DNA of 64,000 nt from Lepus europaeus (lineage: Eukaryota; Chordata; Mammalia; Lagomorpha; Leporidae), in NCBI RefSeq assembly GCF_033115175.1, contig NC_084835.1, forward strand, positions 25,811,858 to 25,875,857, read 5' to 3'. Shown piece by piece: positions 1 to 11,327 of the stretch (position 1 is its first letter; each line of letters begins with the position of its first letter). A program made the position numbers and the translations under genes. Below the pieces are notes generated by a model. The model was given only the letters and a program-made list of their open reading frames with translations. It searched no databases and was not told the DNA's origin.

Positions 1-1000
1 AGTTTGATCCTTTTGGGTCTTGTGTGCAAATTGTGATAGCTGAGGTGAGAGCTGCGTTTGGTCTTGGGTTAGCCATTGCGCAGTACTGAGGAACGCCTCC
101 TCCGGATACTGCATCCAGTGCCTGGCAAGCTGAGGTTCCCTGTTCTGGCCGCCGGGCAGACACTGTCCCTAACCCCCTGTGCACTCTGGGTGCTGTTGGA
201 ATTGTTTCCGGTGGTTTCCTCCCTGGCGCGTGCTGACGGGTGCTCTCCTGGATACCCCACGGGGGCCCCCGATGGTCTGCAGGCTCCTTGCAGCTCTCTC
301 CTCTCTGGGTTCTGCCTGGTGAATCCTGGCCCCTTGGCTTGCCTGGACTTCTTCAGCTTGGCTCGGGACGGTCCCCCAGACCACCGTGCCACGGCCTGGC
401 CAGGTCAGGGAGTCGCCGTGTGTGCCTCCTGTCTCAGGGGTGTCCTTTGGTGTTGAGTGTCCCGTGTCTTAAAACAGCGCTGGCAACACCGGGCGTGTGC
501 AGCTGGGGGTTGTTCTTGCTGTTTCGGTTGTTTCAAGTTGGAGGGCGAATCGGATCCCTGCCTCTTCTCTGCCTAGAAGAGGAAGTCCTATGCAGTTTTC
601 ACTCGCACACGTTAAACCGGAAACCTACTGGTAACTTCTGGTGTGAGTTCCTGGTTCTTCATCTGCGAGGAGCTGGGATCAGCCCTCCTAAGAGGGTGTG
701 AGGCCGCTGTGGCGTCTGAGTGTTCCACTGGCTTTCTGCTGGATGGCTCCACGTTGTTCCACGGCTCTTGGTCAAATTCTGTCTGGAAATGTCTTCTCAC
801 TGCATGTCTGTCCCCTCTGCCTTTCCTCGCCCTCCCCCCTCTTCCTCCCCCTAGCCTCTGTACTCTCCCTTTCTCAAACAATCTGAACACCCGTTGTGTG
901 GCCTTCCGCAGCTTTCCCAGCCGCTCGGACCATCGCGCCTGTCCGTCCATCTAGGCCACGTGTGGGCACTTTGTCTTTGCTGTGCAAGATGAGATCGGGG
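1..1000. other. Unassigned GC-rich intergenic DNA
   Basis: I see no recognisable gene. Open frames exist on both strands, but none shows a conserved domain, splice context or codon pattern. Low-complexity pyrimidine-rich stretches occur near 830-890. It may be very old repeat sequence, but I cannot name a family. Confidence 0.4.
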
Positions 1001-1003
1001 TAT

Positions 1004-1327
1004 TTTTTTTTTCTAATATTGATTTATTTATTTGAAAGGCAGAGTTAGAGAGGCAGAGGCAGAGAGAGGAGAGAGGTCTTCCATCCACTGGTTCACTCCC
1101 CAGTTGGCTGCAACTGCTTGAGCTGTGCCGATCTGAAGCCTGGAGCTTCCTCCAGGTCTCCCACACGAATGCAGGGACTCAAGCACTTGGGCCATCTTCC
1201 ACTGCTTTCCCAGGCCACAGCAGAGAGCGGGATCGGAAGTGGAGCAGCCGGGACTCGAATCGGTGCCCCTATGGGGTGCTGGCACTGCAGGTGGCGGCTT
1301 TACCCTCTATACCACAGCGCCGGTCCC
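1004..1327 (-). mobile_element. C-SINE, reverse orientation
   Basis: The copy reads from the tail complement (ATTTATTTATTTGAAAGGCAG) through the GA-rich block and the GGTCTTCCATCCACTGGTTCACTC block to the head complement ending CACAGCGCCGGTCCC. It is nearly full length. Confidence 0.92.
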
Positions 1328-1499
1328 AAGATCAAGCTTTTTGCACCTTGCTTTTCTTTATAATATGTTGTGGAAACATCACGAAATCACCTACCATAGA
1401 TCTAACATTCGTTAATTGATAATTAACATTTCATGAAATGCAAGTACCACTAATTATTCATCCATTTCCTCACAAATGGGAATTCCTTTGTTTATTTTA

Positions 1500-1814
1500 T
1501 CTAATTTTTAAAGATGTCTTTATTATTTTGAAATGTATAGTGACACGGAGAGAAGCAAAGACACAGAGAAAGAGATCTTCCAACACTGGTTTACTCCCCC
1601 AAATGACCACAACGGCTAGGGCTGGACCAGGCCAAAGCCAGGAGCCAGGAACTCCATCTGGGTCTCCCACATGAGTGTCAGGGGTCCAAGTCCTTGGGCC
1701 GTCTTCTGCTTTCTTGGGTACAGCAGTGGGAACTGTTTGGAAATGGAGCATCTGGCACTTGAACTGAAAGCCATACAGGATGCAGGCATTGCTACACCAC
1801 AACGCTGGCTCCTT
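1500..1814 (-). mobile_element. C-SINE, reverse orientation, diverged
   Basis: Tail complement TTTTTAAAGATGTCTTTATT leads into GGTTTACTCCCCCAAATG and ends CACAACGCTGGCTCC. It is clearly more diverged than the 1004-1327 copy. Confidence 0.85.
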
Positions 1815-1957
1815 AATGACACATCTTAAGACTCCTAGTGCAGAGAAATGATCGTATTTGAGGATATAGAAATACTAAGTACCCTGATTGGGTCTTTACA
1901 CATTACATACATGCATTAAATTATAATACTACACCCCATAAAAGATTAAAAAAATGT

Positions 1958-2220
1958 AAATTTTTTGAAAGATTTTATTTGAAATGTGGAGTTAGGGAGG
2001 GGAGGAAGGAGAGAGAGCAAGAGAACAAGTGAGCAAGCACTTCTTTGGGATCTCCCATTCGAGCGTAGGGGCCCAAGCACTTAGGCCATCTTCTGCTTTT
2101 ACAGGTACATAAGCAGGGAGCTGGATAGAAGTGGAACAGCCAGGACTTGAACTGGTGCCCATGCAGGATGCTGGCATTGCAGGAAGTAGCTTAACCTGCT
2201 GTGCCACAACACCAGCCCTG
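1958..2220 (-). mobile_element. C-SINE, reverse orientation, internally deleted
   Basis: It starts GAAAGATTTTATTTGAAATG and ends CTGTGCCACAACACCAGCCC. The middle section with the 'chance of rain' GGTTCACTCCCC block is missing, so this is an internally shortened copy. Confidence 0.8.
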
Positions 2221-2309
2221 ATAAAGGAAATTTTTAAGCCTTTGGTACTATGGTACCCTCTGCGGGCGGTGGGAACTTGGGCAGTCTGCCTCCCAGCCCT
2301 CCTTCCACT

Positions 2310-2575
2310 TCCTGGCTTTAGCCATCACCTACTGTGCCAGCAGCCCATACTGGCACCCAGTTCATGTCCCCGCTGCTCTACTTCTGCTAATGGCCTGGGA
2401 GAGCAGTGGGAGATGGCCCAGGTGTCTGGGCCCCTGCGCTCACATGGGAGACCTGGAGGAAGCTTCTGGCTCCTTCTGGCTTTGGCCTGGCCCAGCCCTG
2501 GCTGTTGTGGCCATCTAGGGAGTGAACCAGTGGATGGAAGACCTCTCTCTCTCTCTCTGACTTTAAAAACATAGA
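2310..2575 (+). mobile_element. C-SINE, forward, 5' end degraded
   Basis: Recognisable from CTACTTCTGCTAATGGCCTG through GGGAGACCTGGAGGAAGC to the CT repeat and GACTTTAAAAAC. The first 60-70 bases are poorly matched. Confidence 0.8.
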
Positions 2576-2579
2576 TGAA

Positions 2580-3078
2580 AGGAAGGGAGAAAAAGAAAAG
2601 GAAAGGAAATCTCTGAACACCAGGCTGGATGGAGGCTCTCGGCAAGTAGGCCACATGTCCCTCTCAGCTGCACACTTTCTGACCCTCTAGGGAATTTAGC
2701 TCTTCTCTTTCTCTTCCTGTCACCTTCCAAACTGCTCAGAAAGAGGTGGGGTAGAGGCCTGCGGTGCCCAGAGCTTTGACTAGCACAGGAGCCTGGAGAA
2801 GATTTCAACGCTGCGGCATTTCTGGAATAAACCGTATTGCCTGTTCCTGCCTTACTCGTTGGACACGTGGCTGGGTTGCCTTTGGTGTTTGATTGCACAC
2901 TGTTACATCGATAGTGATCAGTGACACTGGGCTATCGCGGTCAGCAGACTACTGTGCTGGGGCTGATCCAGCATACTGTGCAATTGTTTGGTTGGTTTTA
3001 ACAGTCCATGACATAAGCTTAGTTTTTACATTTTTAAATAGTTGCCAAAATAGTTGAAAGAAGAATGTTTTATGATGT
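2580..3078. other. Unassigned intergenic DNA
   Basis: No gene or confidently named repeat is visible. The stretch is mixed in composition and becomes AT-rich towards 3000-3078. Confidence 0.35.
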
Positions 3079-3079
3079 G

Positions 3080-3232
3080 AGAATTAAACTCAAATATCAG
3101 TGCCCAGAAAGATTGATTGGAACACCACTGTGCCCACTTACTTACGTGTTTCCCGGAGCTGCTTTGACAAGCGAGTTGAATAATTGCCACAGACCATTCG
3201 GCTCTTTACAGAAAACTTGGCCAGGCCTGGTC
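3080..3232 (+). mobile_element. Ancient hAT-type DNA transposon fragment
   Basis: The order of words (TTGGAACACCACTGTGCCCA, then TTGAATAATTGCCACAGACC, then GGCTCTTTACAGAAAACTTGG) matches from memory a common non-autonomous mammalian hAT element whose end reads CTTTACAGAAAAAGTTTGCC. I do not assert the exact family name. Confidence 0.5.
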
Positions 3233-3398
3233 TGCCTTTCTCTTTGGGGCCTCTCTATCGGCCTTGGTGTTAAGGTTAAGCTGGTTTGTAAAATGAATAA
3301 GCGAGGTGTCTCCTTTATTTTCTTGATTATGTAGACTAGCTTAAATAGCTCTGGAATGACCTCCTCCATAGAGATTAAGTAAAAAGCTATGAAATCAG

Positions 3399-3742
3399 GG
3401 GCCGGCGCCATGGCAGCAAGTTAACGCCCTGGCCTGAGGCGCTGGCATCCCATATGGACCCTAGTTCGAGACTCGGCTGCTCCACTTCCGATCCAGCGCT
3501 CTGCTGTGGCCTGGGAAAACAGTAGAAGATGATCCAAGTCCTTGGGCCCCTGCCTCCATGTGGGACACCCAGAAGAAGCTCCTGGCTCCTGGCTTTGGAT
3601 TGGCACAGCTCTGGCCATTGCAGTCATCTGGGGGGTGAACCGGCAGATGAAAGACCTTTATCTCTCTCTCTCTCTCTCTGCCTCTCCTCTCTCTGTGCAA
3701 CTCAGACTTTTAAATAAATAAATTATAGCTTTAAAAAAAGGA
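3399..3742 (+). mobile_element. C-SINE, forward, full length, with target-site repeat
   Basis: It starts GGGGCCGGCGCCATGGCAGC and ends AAATAAATAAATTATAGC plus an A-run. AGCTATGAAATCA just before and AGCTATGAAACCA just after form a slightly diverged target-site duplication of the host L1. Confidence 0.95.
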
Positions 3743-4001
3743 AGCTATGAAACCACTTGGTTCTGGGGCAATATTTAACATACGGTATCGCTAATCTTCT
3801 GTAGTAACTGGTCTGCTCAACTTTTCTACTTTTTTCTGGATTGATTTTGTAAATTTAGAGTCCACTAGGAAATCGCCCATTTCCTCAATATTTTCAAGTT
3901 TGCCCTAAGTTTGCATAGAGTATTCTGTTAATATAATTTAAAAGTTGCCACATTTATAGTAATGCCTCAGTTTTCCTTTCCTATCTTCTGTGTTTTTTTT
4001 T

Positions 4002-4331
4002 CTAAAGATTTATTTATTTGAAAGTCAGAGTTACACAGAGAAAGGAGAGACAGAGAGGGAGGGAGGGAGAGAGAGGGAGAGAGAGAGGTCTTCCATCCAC
4101 TGGTTGATTCCCCAGATGGCCACAATGGCAGGAGCTGCGCTGAGCCGAAGCCAGGAGCCAGGAGCTTCCTTGGGTCTCCCACGCAGGTGCCGGGGCCCAA
4201 GCACTTGGACCATCTTCCACTGCTTTCCCAGGCCATAGCAGAGAGCTGGATCAGAAGTGGAGCAGCCAGGACTCAAACTGGTACCCATATGGGATGACAG
4301 CTTTATCCGCTATGCCACAGCACCAGCCCCC
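4002..4331 (-). mobile_element. C-SINE, reverse orientation
   Basis: Starts AAAGATTTATTTATTTGAAAG and ends CCACAGCACCAGCCCCC. A pure GA block at 4045-4090 is the complement of the SINE CT repeat. It lies inside the antisense old L1. Confidence 0.93.
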
Positions 4332-4699
4332 TTTATTTATTTTTTAAAAATCAGCTTCTGAGCTAACCTTGAGTATTTTCAGTTTTCCTTTCCATTAGTT
4401 CAGGCTTGTTCTTTACTCCCCAGCACTCATTTCTGTTGGCTTACTTTGTTGTATTTGACTTTTCTCATTGTCGCACTGACTACGGAGTTCCCACAGTTCT
4501 TGTCTTCTTTCTATGACAATGAAGGCCTCTGAGGCTATGAAATTTCCACCAAGCCCATGCTTTATTAGGAAGTGTCTATTTTTTATTACTTTATGGGAAG
4601 CTGGCAATTTTACTTTAATTTTTCCTTCCATCGAAGGTTTTTCTTAATTTCCAATGAGGTAAGATTTTTAGTAACTTGTTTTTATTATTTGCTTTCTAT

Positions 4700-5160
4700 C
4701 TCCCTGGGCGTGGCAGCATGTCTACACTTCGTGCTGCTTCCAAGCTCCTGCTGTGGCTGGGCGTGGCAGTGCCTTGAACAACTGGTCCCCGCTGTGAAGA
4801 GCTGGCAGGTTCTGTGCGTGTCTGCAAGGCTTCGCGTGCTGACGGTTGATTCCGTTGCCTGTGTCTTTACTTCTTGACGGTGAAATCTGACAACCAGGAT
4901 CAGATTTGCCTTGCAGTTGACAGTTCTGATAGTTGGTGCATTGATTCTTGGGGATTTTTAAGGTGGTTGATTTTGACCATGTCAGTTACAAATACTGGTC
5001 AACCTTAAGGCTCCCCTCCACAGGGTAGATGCCTGTCTCTCTCTGTCCCTCCTCTCTCCCTGAGGGATGTGAGCGGCCCAAGCAGTGTCCTGCCAGTGTG
5101 CCCAACACCCACCCCGTATGTAACCTTTTCAGACTAAGTACATTTCCTCCACTTCTGATG
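4700..5160. other. Unassigned intergenic DNA
   Basis: No gene or clear repeat family. The composition changes from AT-rich (old L1) to GC-richer with a duplicated GGCGTGGCAG word near 4707 and 4759. Confidence 0.3.
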
Positions 5161-5163
5161 AGG

Positions 5164-5165
<2 letters not shown>

Positions 5166-5203
<38 letters not shown>
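5166..5203. repeat. (AT)19 microsatellite
   Basis: Nineteen perfect AT units, likely polymorphic and able to extrude a cruciform. Confidence 0.98.
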
Positions 5204-5206
<3 letters not shown>

Positions 5207-5209
5207 TCA

Positions 5210-5985
5210 AGACACTTTTTTGATTTCAAAGTCTTTAAAGAAAAGAAATGTGATCCTTTTTACAACTGCAGAGGGAGGGTTGCACGGTTTTCCTGTTGCA
5301 CCTGCTACTATGGTCAGTGAGACCCACGGTCTACTCAGAAACCTCACGGTGGGGGAGCCTGGCTGCATTATGGGCTCCTTGACCCCCCCAGCCCCTTCCC
5401 CGTGTGTGAGGACTCTGCTTGCTTGCCTCGTCGGGAGACAGCCTGCCTCTGAGGTGAGGGCTGGACATGCCAGTTCCTAGCTTCCCCAGCTCCCTCGGCT
5501 GCCTGGGCAGACCCGTGACCCGGTCTGGCCACTCAGATGTGCCTGTTAGTGGTTTTCAGTCTGCAGCTTGGGATGCAGGGCGGCAGGCGGACATTCCGGT
5601 GCTGGGCTCCGGCAAGCAGGCCCGTGGCACGTTTTGTGGCATCTGTGTAGTTTCCTGATCTGCCTGTGTTCTGAGTCTGATTCCTGACAACTTAATGACC
5701 TAGTAAATATTGTTCCAGCTGCTTTTCTGCTGGGATGAGTGCGAATCGCTTACGTTGTTAGCAGCTAAGAGCAGTGGCTGACGGACCTGCACTTGGGTGT
5801 GAATTCTCCTTCAAGTGTTGTGTGAAACCATTGCTGGGTTCACTTTGCTCATGTTTGCCTTCCTAAATCAGATTGGCTGACGGTTTCCTCTTCTTGTGAT
5901 GCCCTAATGTGGTTGTCACGTCAGGCGGGTGACTTCGTGGGATATTTGCATAGCAAAAATTCCCATGGCAGGATGGCTGGAGCAG
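5210..5985. other. Unassigned intergenic DNA
   Basis: No supported gene. Short open frames are not conserved in appearance and have no splice context. Confidence 0.3.
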
Positions 5986-5989
5986 GTTC

Positions 5990-6240
5990 TGCGCGTTTTC
6001 GGTTCTGATGGATATTGTCAAATTGCTACCCGAAGACATGGTGCTGATTTGCATTCTGATCCATGTCAGTTCACACTGCCTGTTTCTCGCCACCCTTGAC
6101 AGCCCAGAGGACCTGTCATGAGTCTGTTCTTTAATTTTTTTGAGTTAAGCATCCTTACACATCCAGATGTTCTCCTCCCAGCTGTTTCTTGTCTGTGAAC
6201 TGTCTGTCCATTTTCTCTGACTAGGGGTTGGTTTTTCTTC
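5990..6240 (-). mobile_element. Ancient L1 fragment, antisense
   Basis: Words such as GATATTGTCAAATTGCTACC and GAACTGTCTGTCCATTTTCT follow the order seen in the complement of old mammalian L1 ORF2 3' sequence. Heavily diverged. Confidence 0.5.
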
Positions 6241-6284
6241 TTATGGTGTGTTGTTGTGGTTTTTTGTTTTTTGGAAGCCTTTGT

Positions 6285-6458
6285 TGAGAGAGTTGTTTTA
6301 TCTATTAATTTGAAAGAGAAAGAGGAATCTTCCATGCACGGTTTCATTCTCCAAATGCCTTCAACAGCCAGGGCTGGGCCAGGCCAGAGCCAGGAGCCAG
6401 CAGCTCCATCCCAGCCTCCCACATGAGTGGCAGGGACTCCCATACTTGGGCTGTTACT
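6285..6458 (-). mobile_element. C-SINE, reverse, truncated
   Basis: The tail complement and the CTTCCATGCACGGTTTCATT and CCAGGCCAGAGCCAGGAGCC blocks are present. The copy stops at GGGCTGTTACTGG, so the tRNA-derived head is missing. Confidence 0.8.
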
Positions 6459-6469
6459 GGACACCGAGG

Positions 6470-7435
6470 GGAGGGCGGTGGCTGGAGTGAGTCTCGTGGG
6501 TTCTTTTCCTTGGCTTATTATCGAAATAAAAAGCCGGGAAACAGTTTGCAAAGAGGCAGAAACTTTTATTTGATTGGCAAGCGATAGAGACAGCTTCTGG
6601 TCCGAGAGGAGAGCAGGCGGAGTGCCCGAGCAGGACACTGGCTTTGAGGAAGTGTCCCGGGTTTTTAAGGCAGTACTATTGGGTTATCCTATTGGGGGTG
6701 CTCATTGGACAGGGGGTTTCACACACACATGTTGATTGGCATGGAACTCAAAGAGATGGTGGTGGTGGGGTCTCCTGGAGACTGTCTCCTTAGGGGCTTG
6801 GACTCCCTTCCTCTGCTAGCTCTGGGTGGAGGATTGTAACTAAGCTGAAGGCATGGTTTAAAAATGCAAGGTCACAGAAGATAGCCAGGGTCTCCTGGAG
6901 CCGGTCCAGCACTCCCAGGGGCTCAGCCCTTCCCCTGCCGGCTCAGAGTGAAAGCTTGCACCCTGAAGGAGTGACTTAAAGCTGCAAGGTCCCACATGTA
7001 GCACAAGAAGCTGTCGGTGGGGGAGATGCCCGTGGGCCTGGAGACAGCTTTCCAGCCCCCGCTGACAGCGTGTTTGTGAGGGACGTTCTACCCACGTCTG
7101 CAGGGGCCCACAGACTCCCACCCCACTGGCCGGCCTCATGGACCACCGCCTGCTGCCTCCCAGGTGTGTTAGCAGGAAGCAGGTAGGAGCGGAGGCAGAA
7201 CTCCACCCTGGGCACTGGGAGATGGCATGTGGGCACCCCTAGTGCTGACTTAACTCCCTGCACCCAAAGTCGTCCGTCCTGTAGCAATCTGATGGTCTGG
7301 TACATAGATTTTAATGACTTTCCAAACAGGAAAAGACTCTCCCAATACTTGCAACTCAGAGGGATGGGGGTGTCACAAGCTCTGCTCCTCCTTCAAGACA
7401 CCCACTTTGCAGTTGGACCCGCCAGGGATGCAAAG

Positions 7436-7438
<3 letters not shown>
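6470..7438. other. Unassigned stretch, possible antisense LTR
   Basis: Around 6520-6580 the + strand carries complements of AATAAA-like signals and a segment that reads like a retroviral LTR in reverse (CATTGGACAGGGGG, then repeated CTCCTGGAGAC/GTCTCCTGGAG). I cannot find a partner LTR or clear ends, so this is only a suggestion. No gene is seen. Confidence 0.25.

Positions 7439-7478
<40 letters not shown>
7439..7478. repeat. Poly(T) tract, 40 bases
   Basis: Forty uninterrupted T. It could be the complement of a poly(A) tail of a reverse-inserted retroelement, but the adjacent sequence to the right (7479-7550) is not recognised. Confidence 0.95.
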
Positions 7479-7483
<5 letters not shown>

Positions 7484-7554
7484 GGCGTTGGGTTCAGAAA
7501 TTCCATATTCCCTGAAGAAAATCAATTGTTCTATTACTAACCAATCAGAAGGTG

Positions 7555-7608
7555 TTGACCTTTGTCTCTCTCTCTCTCTCTGTCAAATAAAAAAAATTTT
7601 AAAAAAAT
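7555..7608 (+). mobile_element. C-SINE 3' tail fragment
   Basis: Only the CT repeat plus CTGTCAAATAAAAAAAATTT tail remains. Confidence 0.6.
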
Positions 7609-7644
7609 CATGAAGAAGGGAACTTCTCGAAACAACCGTTATCT

Positions 7645-7960
7645 AAGAGCATCTGGGCCTGTGGCATAGGTTAAGCCTCTGCCTACAGTGTCAGCGCCCC
7701 ATGAGCCTCATATCTCAGCTGCTCTGCTTTCCACCCAGCTCCAGGCTAACGCGCCTGGGAAAGCAGTGGAAGACGGCCCAAGGGCTTGGGAGGAGACCTG
7801 AAAGAAGCTCCTGGCTTCAGCCTGGCCCAGCCCCTGCCATTGCCGTCATCTGGGGAGTGAACCAGAAGATGGAAGAATCTCTGTCTCTCTCACTCTCTAA
7901 CTCCCTCCTCCTCCTTCTGTATCTTTCAAATTAAAAAAAAAAAAATTTTTTTTTAAAGGC
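7645..7960 (+). mobile_element. C-SINE, forward, diverged
   Basis: Head GGGCCTGTGGCATAGGTTAAG and tail CTTTCAAATTAAAAAAAAAA frame a copy with several internal deletions. Confidence 0.88.
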
Positions 7961-7994
7961 ATTACCCACAGCCTCCTAATTTGCCTGTTGAAGA

Positions 7995-8008
7995 GCTCCC
8001 TCTAGTGG
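7995..8008 (-). promoter_or_regulatory. CTCF-like motif, minus orientation
   Basis: The complement reads CCACTAGAGGGAGC, one mismatch from the core CCASYAGRKGGCRS. It lies in apparently non-repeat sequence. A motif of this strength can occur by chance. Confidence 0.4.
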
Positions 8009-8009
8009 A

Positions 8010-8560
8010 GAGAAAAATAACAGCACCGGGTCTCGGAGTTTGCAGGTTAGTAGCATTTCCAGGGTCTTGGTAGGTAAATTTTGAATCCATTGGCCCGGCT
8101 GCTAAGGATTAGAACTAGACAGCGTGGTCTCTGAATGCCTTGTCAGCGCATAGCAAGCCCACACGTGCCTGGCCTCTCTCAGGGAATGGGACTTGGGTGC
8201 AGGTGTGGCTGGGCTGGCCTCATTCATGGCTTTAGTCTAAGAGCACCTGCATGTAGTAGGGGTTCAGTAGTTTTGGGATGAATGAACAAACCTTCAAAGG
8301 ACAGTTCCCAGCTCAGTGATCTTGGAAGCGAACACCGGGCTCTGTGACCCAGCAGGAGCCTGCTGTGCCCAGGGACTAAGTGCTCAGGTGGTCAGGAGGC
8401 GATTCATTGCAGTGGCTTGGAGTCCATCTCTGCTCTCTTTGCTTAATTACTGAGCACCCACTAGGTGCCAAACGCCATCGGAGGGGCTGAGGGGCCAGCA
8501 GGCTGAAACGAAGCAGGCAGGACACTGCGTGTTCGGCGCCGTTATACAGAGTGTATGCAG
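8010..8560. other. Intergenic DNA with ancient repeat words
   Basis: GTAGGGGTTCAGTAGTTTTG then GGGATGAATGAACAAA (about 8258-8290) and TACTGAGCACCCACTAGGTGCC (about 8448-8468) resemble ancient mammalian-wide repeats of the MIR/L2 type. No gene is seen. Confidence 0.4.
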
Positions 8561-8565
8561 ACGGC

Positions 8566-8863
8566 AATGCAGGCTGACCACCCCTTGTCTGAAACACCTG
8601 GAACCAAAAGTGTTTCAGAGTTTGGATTTGGGGGAGGGGCAGATTTGGGACTGTGTGCACATATGTAAAGAGATGTCTCGGGGCGGGACCCAGTTCTCAA
8701 CATAAAATTTACTGATGTCTCATATACATAGCCTGAAGGTAATTGTATGTAATATTTTAAATGATTTTGTGCATGAAACAAAGTTTCAAAGTGTGGAGTT
8801 TTCTGTTTGTGGCATCATGTCGGCATATTTGCAGTTTCAGATTAGGAATGTTCAATTTGTACT
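8566..8863 (+). mobile_element. Non-autonomous DNA transposon, Tigger-like
   Basis: The left end CCACCCCTTGTCTGAAAC and the complement of the right end (TTGAACATTCCTAATCTGAAA) form degenerate inverted ends. The interior has TAGCCTGAAGGTAATTGTAT and GTGCATGAAACAAAGTTT, words I associate with a mammalian Tc/mariner-Tigger element. The family name is not asserted. Confidence 0.6.
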
Positions 8864-8877
8864 TGGAGAAAAATCTG

Positions 8878-9161
8878 AAGATCTATTGATTTGAAAAGAG
8901 TCATAGAGCAACAGGGAAAGATTTTCCATCTGCTGGTTCATTTCACAAATGGCCACGGCAGCTGGATCCTGGAATTCCATCCGGGTCTCCTACCTGAGCG
9001 GCAGAGGCACAGCACTTGGGCCGTCTTCCACTGCCTTCCCAGGTGCATCATCAGGTTACCTGGACCGGAAGTGGAGCAGCCAGGACTCAAACTAGCACTC
9101 CTGTGGGGTGCCAGCATTGCGGTTGGTGGCTTAACCTGCTGTGTCACAACACAGGCGGCCC
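8878..9161 (-). mobile_element. C-SINE, reverse, diverged
   Basis: Starts AGATCTATTGATTTGAAAAG and ends CTGTGTCACAACACAGGCGG, with the CCATCTGCTGGTTCATTTCAC block between. Confidence 0.85.
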
Positions 9162-9164
9162 CTG

Positions 9165-9735
9165 TTTCAGAGAAAAATTGAGCAAGGGACAACGATGGAG
9201 CATGCTGGGATGCAGAGGAAGTCTGCTCTTTGTCTGGGTAGTCAGAGGAAGCCTCACCAAGAGGTGACCGAGAGAGGGTGGACGTTAAGCAGGGCAGGGG
9301 CACTGTGGCGGCCGGCGTGGCAGAAGCCGAGTGAGGGGCAGGGTGGGAGGAGGGCTTGGAGTCGGCAAGACGAGGCACACAAATTGGGATCCCTAGAGAG
9401 GGGCTGAGAATGTGACACATGGAGGAGGGGCTTTGTGAATCAAGGGCGAGAGCGAGGTCCCTTCAGAGGCCATGGCCTTGGCAAGAGCGTGAATGTGAGG
9501 GGACAGCTCCTGGGGCGGTCCTGAGGCAGCCCCTGTGTCGGGAGGTGGGACACCTTCCTGGCTCACACACTGTCCTACCAGGGAGCATCTGCTGGCCCGG
9601 ACTCCTGTGGACCTGAGCCGAGGGTAGAAAATGCTAGAGGCAGAGGGCTGGGGGGGTGGGGGACCGTGCATTTCAATCTGGTCGACAGGGTTTCTGGCCA
9701 GCTTCACCCAGACCGCCTCCCTGCACTTGTTCACC
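9165..9735. other. Unassigned GC-rich intergenic DNA
   Basis: No conserved coding signal or recognised repeat. A purine-rich stretch with AGAGCGAGGTC words lies near 9440-9500. Confidence 0.3.
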
Positions 9736-9737
9736 TA

Positions 9738-10008
9738 TGAAAAATTTTATTTTTGCTTATTTGAAAGGAAGCGAGAGAGCATCTTCTACCCACTGATTGC
9801 ACTCCCCAAGTGCCCACAGTGACAGCCAGGGCTGGGCCAGGCCAAAGCCAGGAGCCTGGAACTGAATCTTTGTCTCCCACATGGGTGGCAGGGACCCCAG
9901 TACTTGAGAGCTGGGCCCCAAGGTACGCACTAGAAGGGAGTGGGGCCAAGACTGGCCTCTGATACAGGATTCGGGTGTCCTGAGCAGCGACCAAACCACG
10001 CCTACCCC
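9738..10008 (-). mobile_element. C-SINE, reverse, diverged
   Basis: Starts AAAAATTTTATTTTTGCTTATT and runs to about CCACGCCTACCCCAG. The block CCAGGGCTGGGCCAGGCC is diagnostic. Confidence 0.8.
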
Positions 10009-10139
10009 AGTGAGAAATCTTAATCTAAAACCCCGGACAAGGACCGTCTCCGCCTGAGGTGACAACATGAGATGCACTCTGGGGGGACTCATGGGGCTCC
10101 CGTTAGCCTCATCCTGTTGCTGTCAGACTGGGGGACGTT

Positions 10140-11110
10140 GAACGACTACTGGCTCTCAACTCCCCAGTGTGAGTGGGGATGGACAAAAAATACTTCAGAG
10201 AAATAATGGACAACAGATACGGACTCAGAGGATCCAGAGAATGAAGTCACAGATGTAAACTTGAAAATCGCTGTTGTGCTACAGAAAATGGGAGAAAATG
10301 AGAATCCAGCCGAAAAGGTGTCTGCTGAAAACGTAGCCCATGGGGATTTTAGATGACGGGACACAGTGATCCAGGTAGGAATTCAACGCATGAGTTCACT
10401 GGGTCACATAGACACGCAGAGGTGGGTAAAGACCTGGAAGACAGGCAGGAGCCAACGTGTAGACTGAAGCCCAGAGACCTGAGCATGGAGCCGTGAAAGG
10501 GGACCGGAGACGGAATGAGAAGGTCAAATACACCCGAGGAGACTCACCCCAGAGGAAGAAGAGTGCGTCAAAGGCCCTACCTGAAAAGATTATAGCCAAG
10601 AACTTTCCAGAACCAATGGAAGGCATAAAACTAAAAATTCAAGAAACCATATAAATCTCAAGCAGGAAAAATTCAAAAGAAAAGTAAGTATAGGCACGTA
10701 ATGTATAAAAACCCAGGACAAACAGAAAGCTCCCAAAAAGAAAGATGATTTCAAAGGCTCGACAATTAGCCTAACGGTGAGTGCTCAGCAGGAGCAGTGG
10801 AAGCAAGAGGACAGGGAAGTCCCCTTGTTAGAACGCGGACAGGAAAGAACTACTGGTCTACCTGTGGAAACCATCCTTCAATAAGGAGGCTGAAATGCAG
10901 AACTTCTTAGGCGAAGATTGAGAACCCAGACACTTGAGAAATACCAACGGATATTCTTCAGGGTGAACAAGGATGAGCTTGGATGGCAGGCAGAGAGTCA
11001 GGATCAATGACAATAGGATATACGTGGGAAAATCTAAATGGATGTGGACTAAATTTAAACCACGATCATACAAGGTGGGAAGGTAATGGAAGGAAAATGT
11101 TCTTGGCTTC
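10140..11110 (+). mobile_element. HAL1/L1M-like LINE fragment, sense
   Basis: AT/purine-rich sense sequence holds the word order of HAL1 or old L1 elements: GAAAAGATTATAGCCAAGAAC, AAATTCAAGAAACCATATAA, ACCATCCTTCAATAAGGAGG, GGTAATGGAAGGAAAATG. No open frame survives. This is the opposite orientation to most other L1 relics in the window. Confidence 0.65.
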
Positions 11111-11124
11111 TTGAATTGTCTCGG

Positions 11125-11322
11125 TAAGGTGAGAGCGCCAAATTTCTATCGGACACTGGCAAGGTAAGATCACATATTGCGTTCTGCACAGGTTGCTATG
11201 AAATCTGGTAGCCCTTAGCCACATGTGGCTGTTGGCATCAGAAATGTGGCTAGTCCTGGTTTGAGACATGCTACCAAGATAAAATACACATCCAATTTTA
11301 AAGGTATAGCACCAAAATAATA
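11125..11322. mobile_element. hAT-type non-autonomous DNA transposon
   Basis: AAATTTCTATCGGACACTG resembles the complement of a hAT end (CAGTGCTGTCCAATAGAAA), followed by TTAGCCACATGTGGCTGTTG and AAATGTGGCTAGTCCTGG, then AAAATACACATCCAATTTTA. Family not named with certainty. Confidence 0.6.
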
Positions 11323-11327
11323 AAGTG

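Larger units (their letters stand above)
3300..4700 (-). mobile_element. Old L1 fragment, antisense ORF2
   Basis: The + strand carries words typical of the complement of mammalian L1 ORF2 (GAAATCGCCCATTTCCTCAA, then TAGAGTATTCTGTTAATATA, later TTTCTGTTGGCTTACTTTGTTG). Many small indels leave no usable frame. Two C-SINEs (3399-3742 and 4002-4331) interrupt it, so the L1 is older than both. Confidence 0.7.

Noticed and set aside
240-701. 153-codon open frame on +
   Set aside because: High GC and no domain, splice context or conservation signal; several overlapping frames on both strands are equally long.
6470-7438. Confident antisense solo LTR
   Set aside because: LTR-like words are present but ends, partner and target-site repeat could not be identified.
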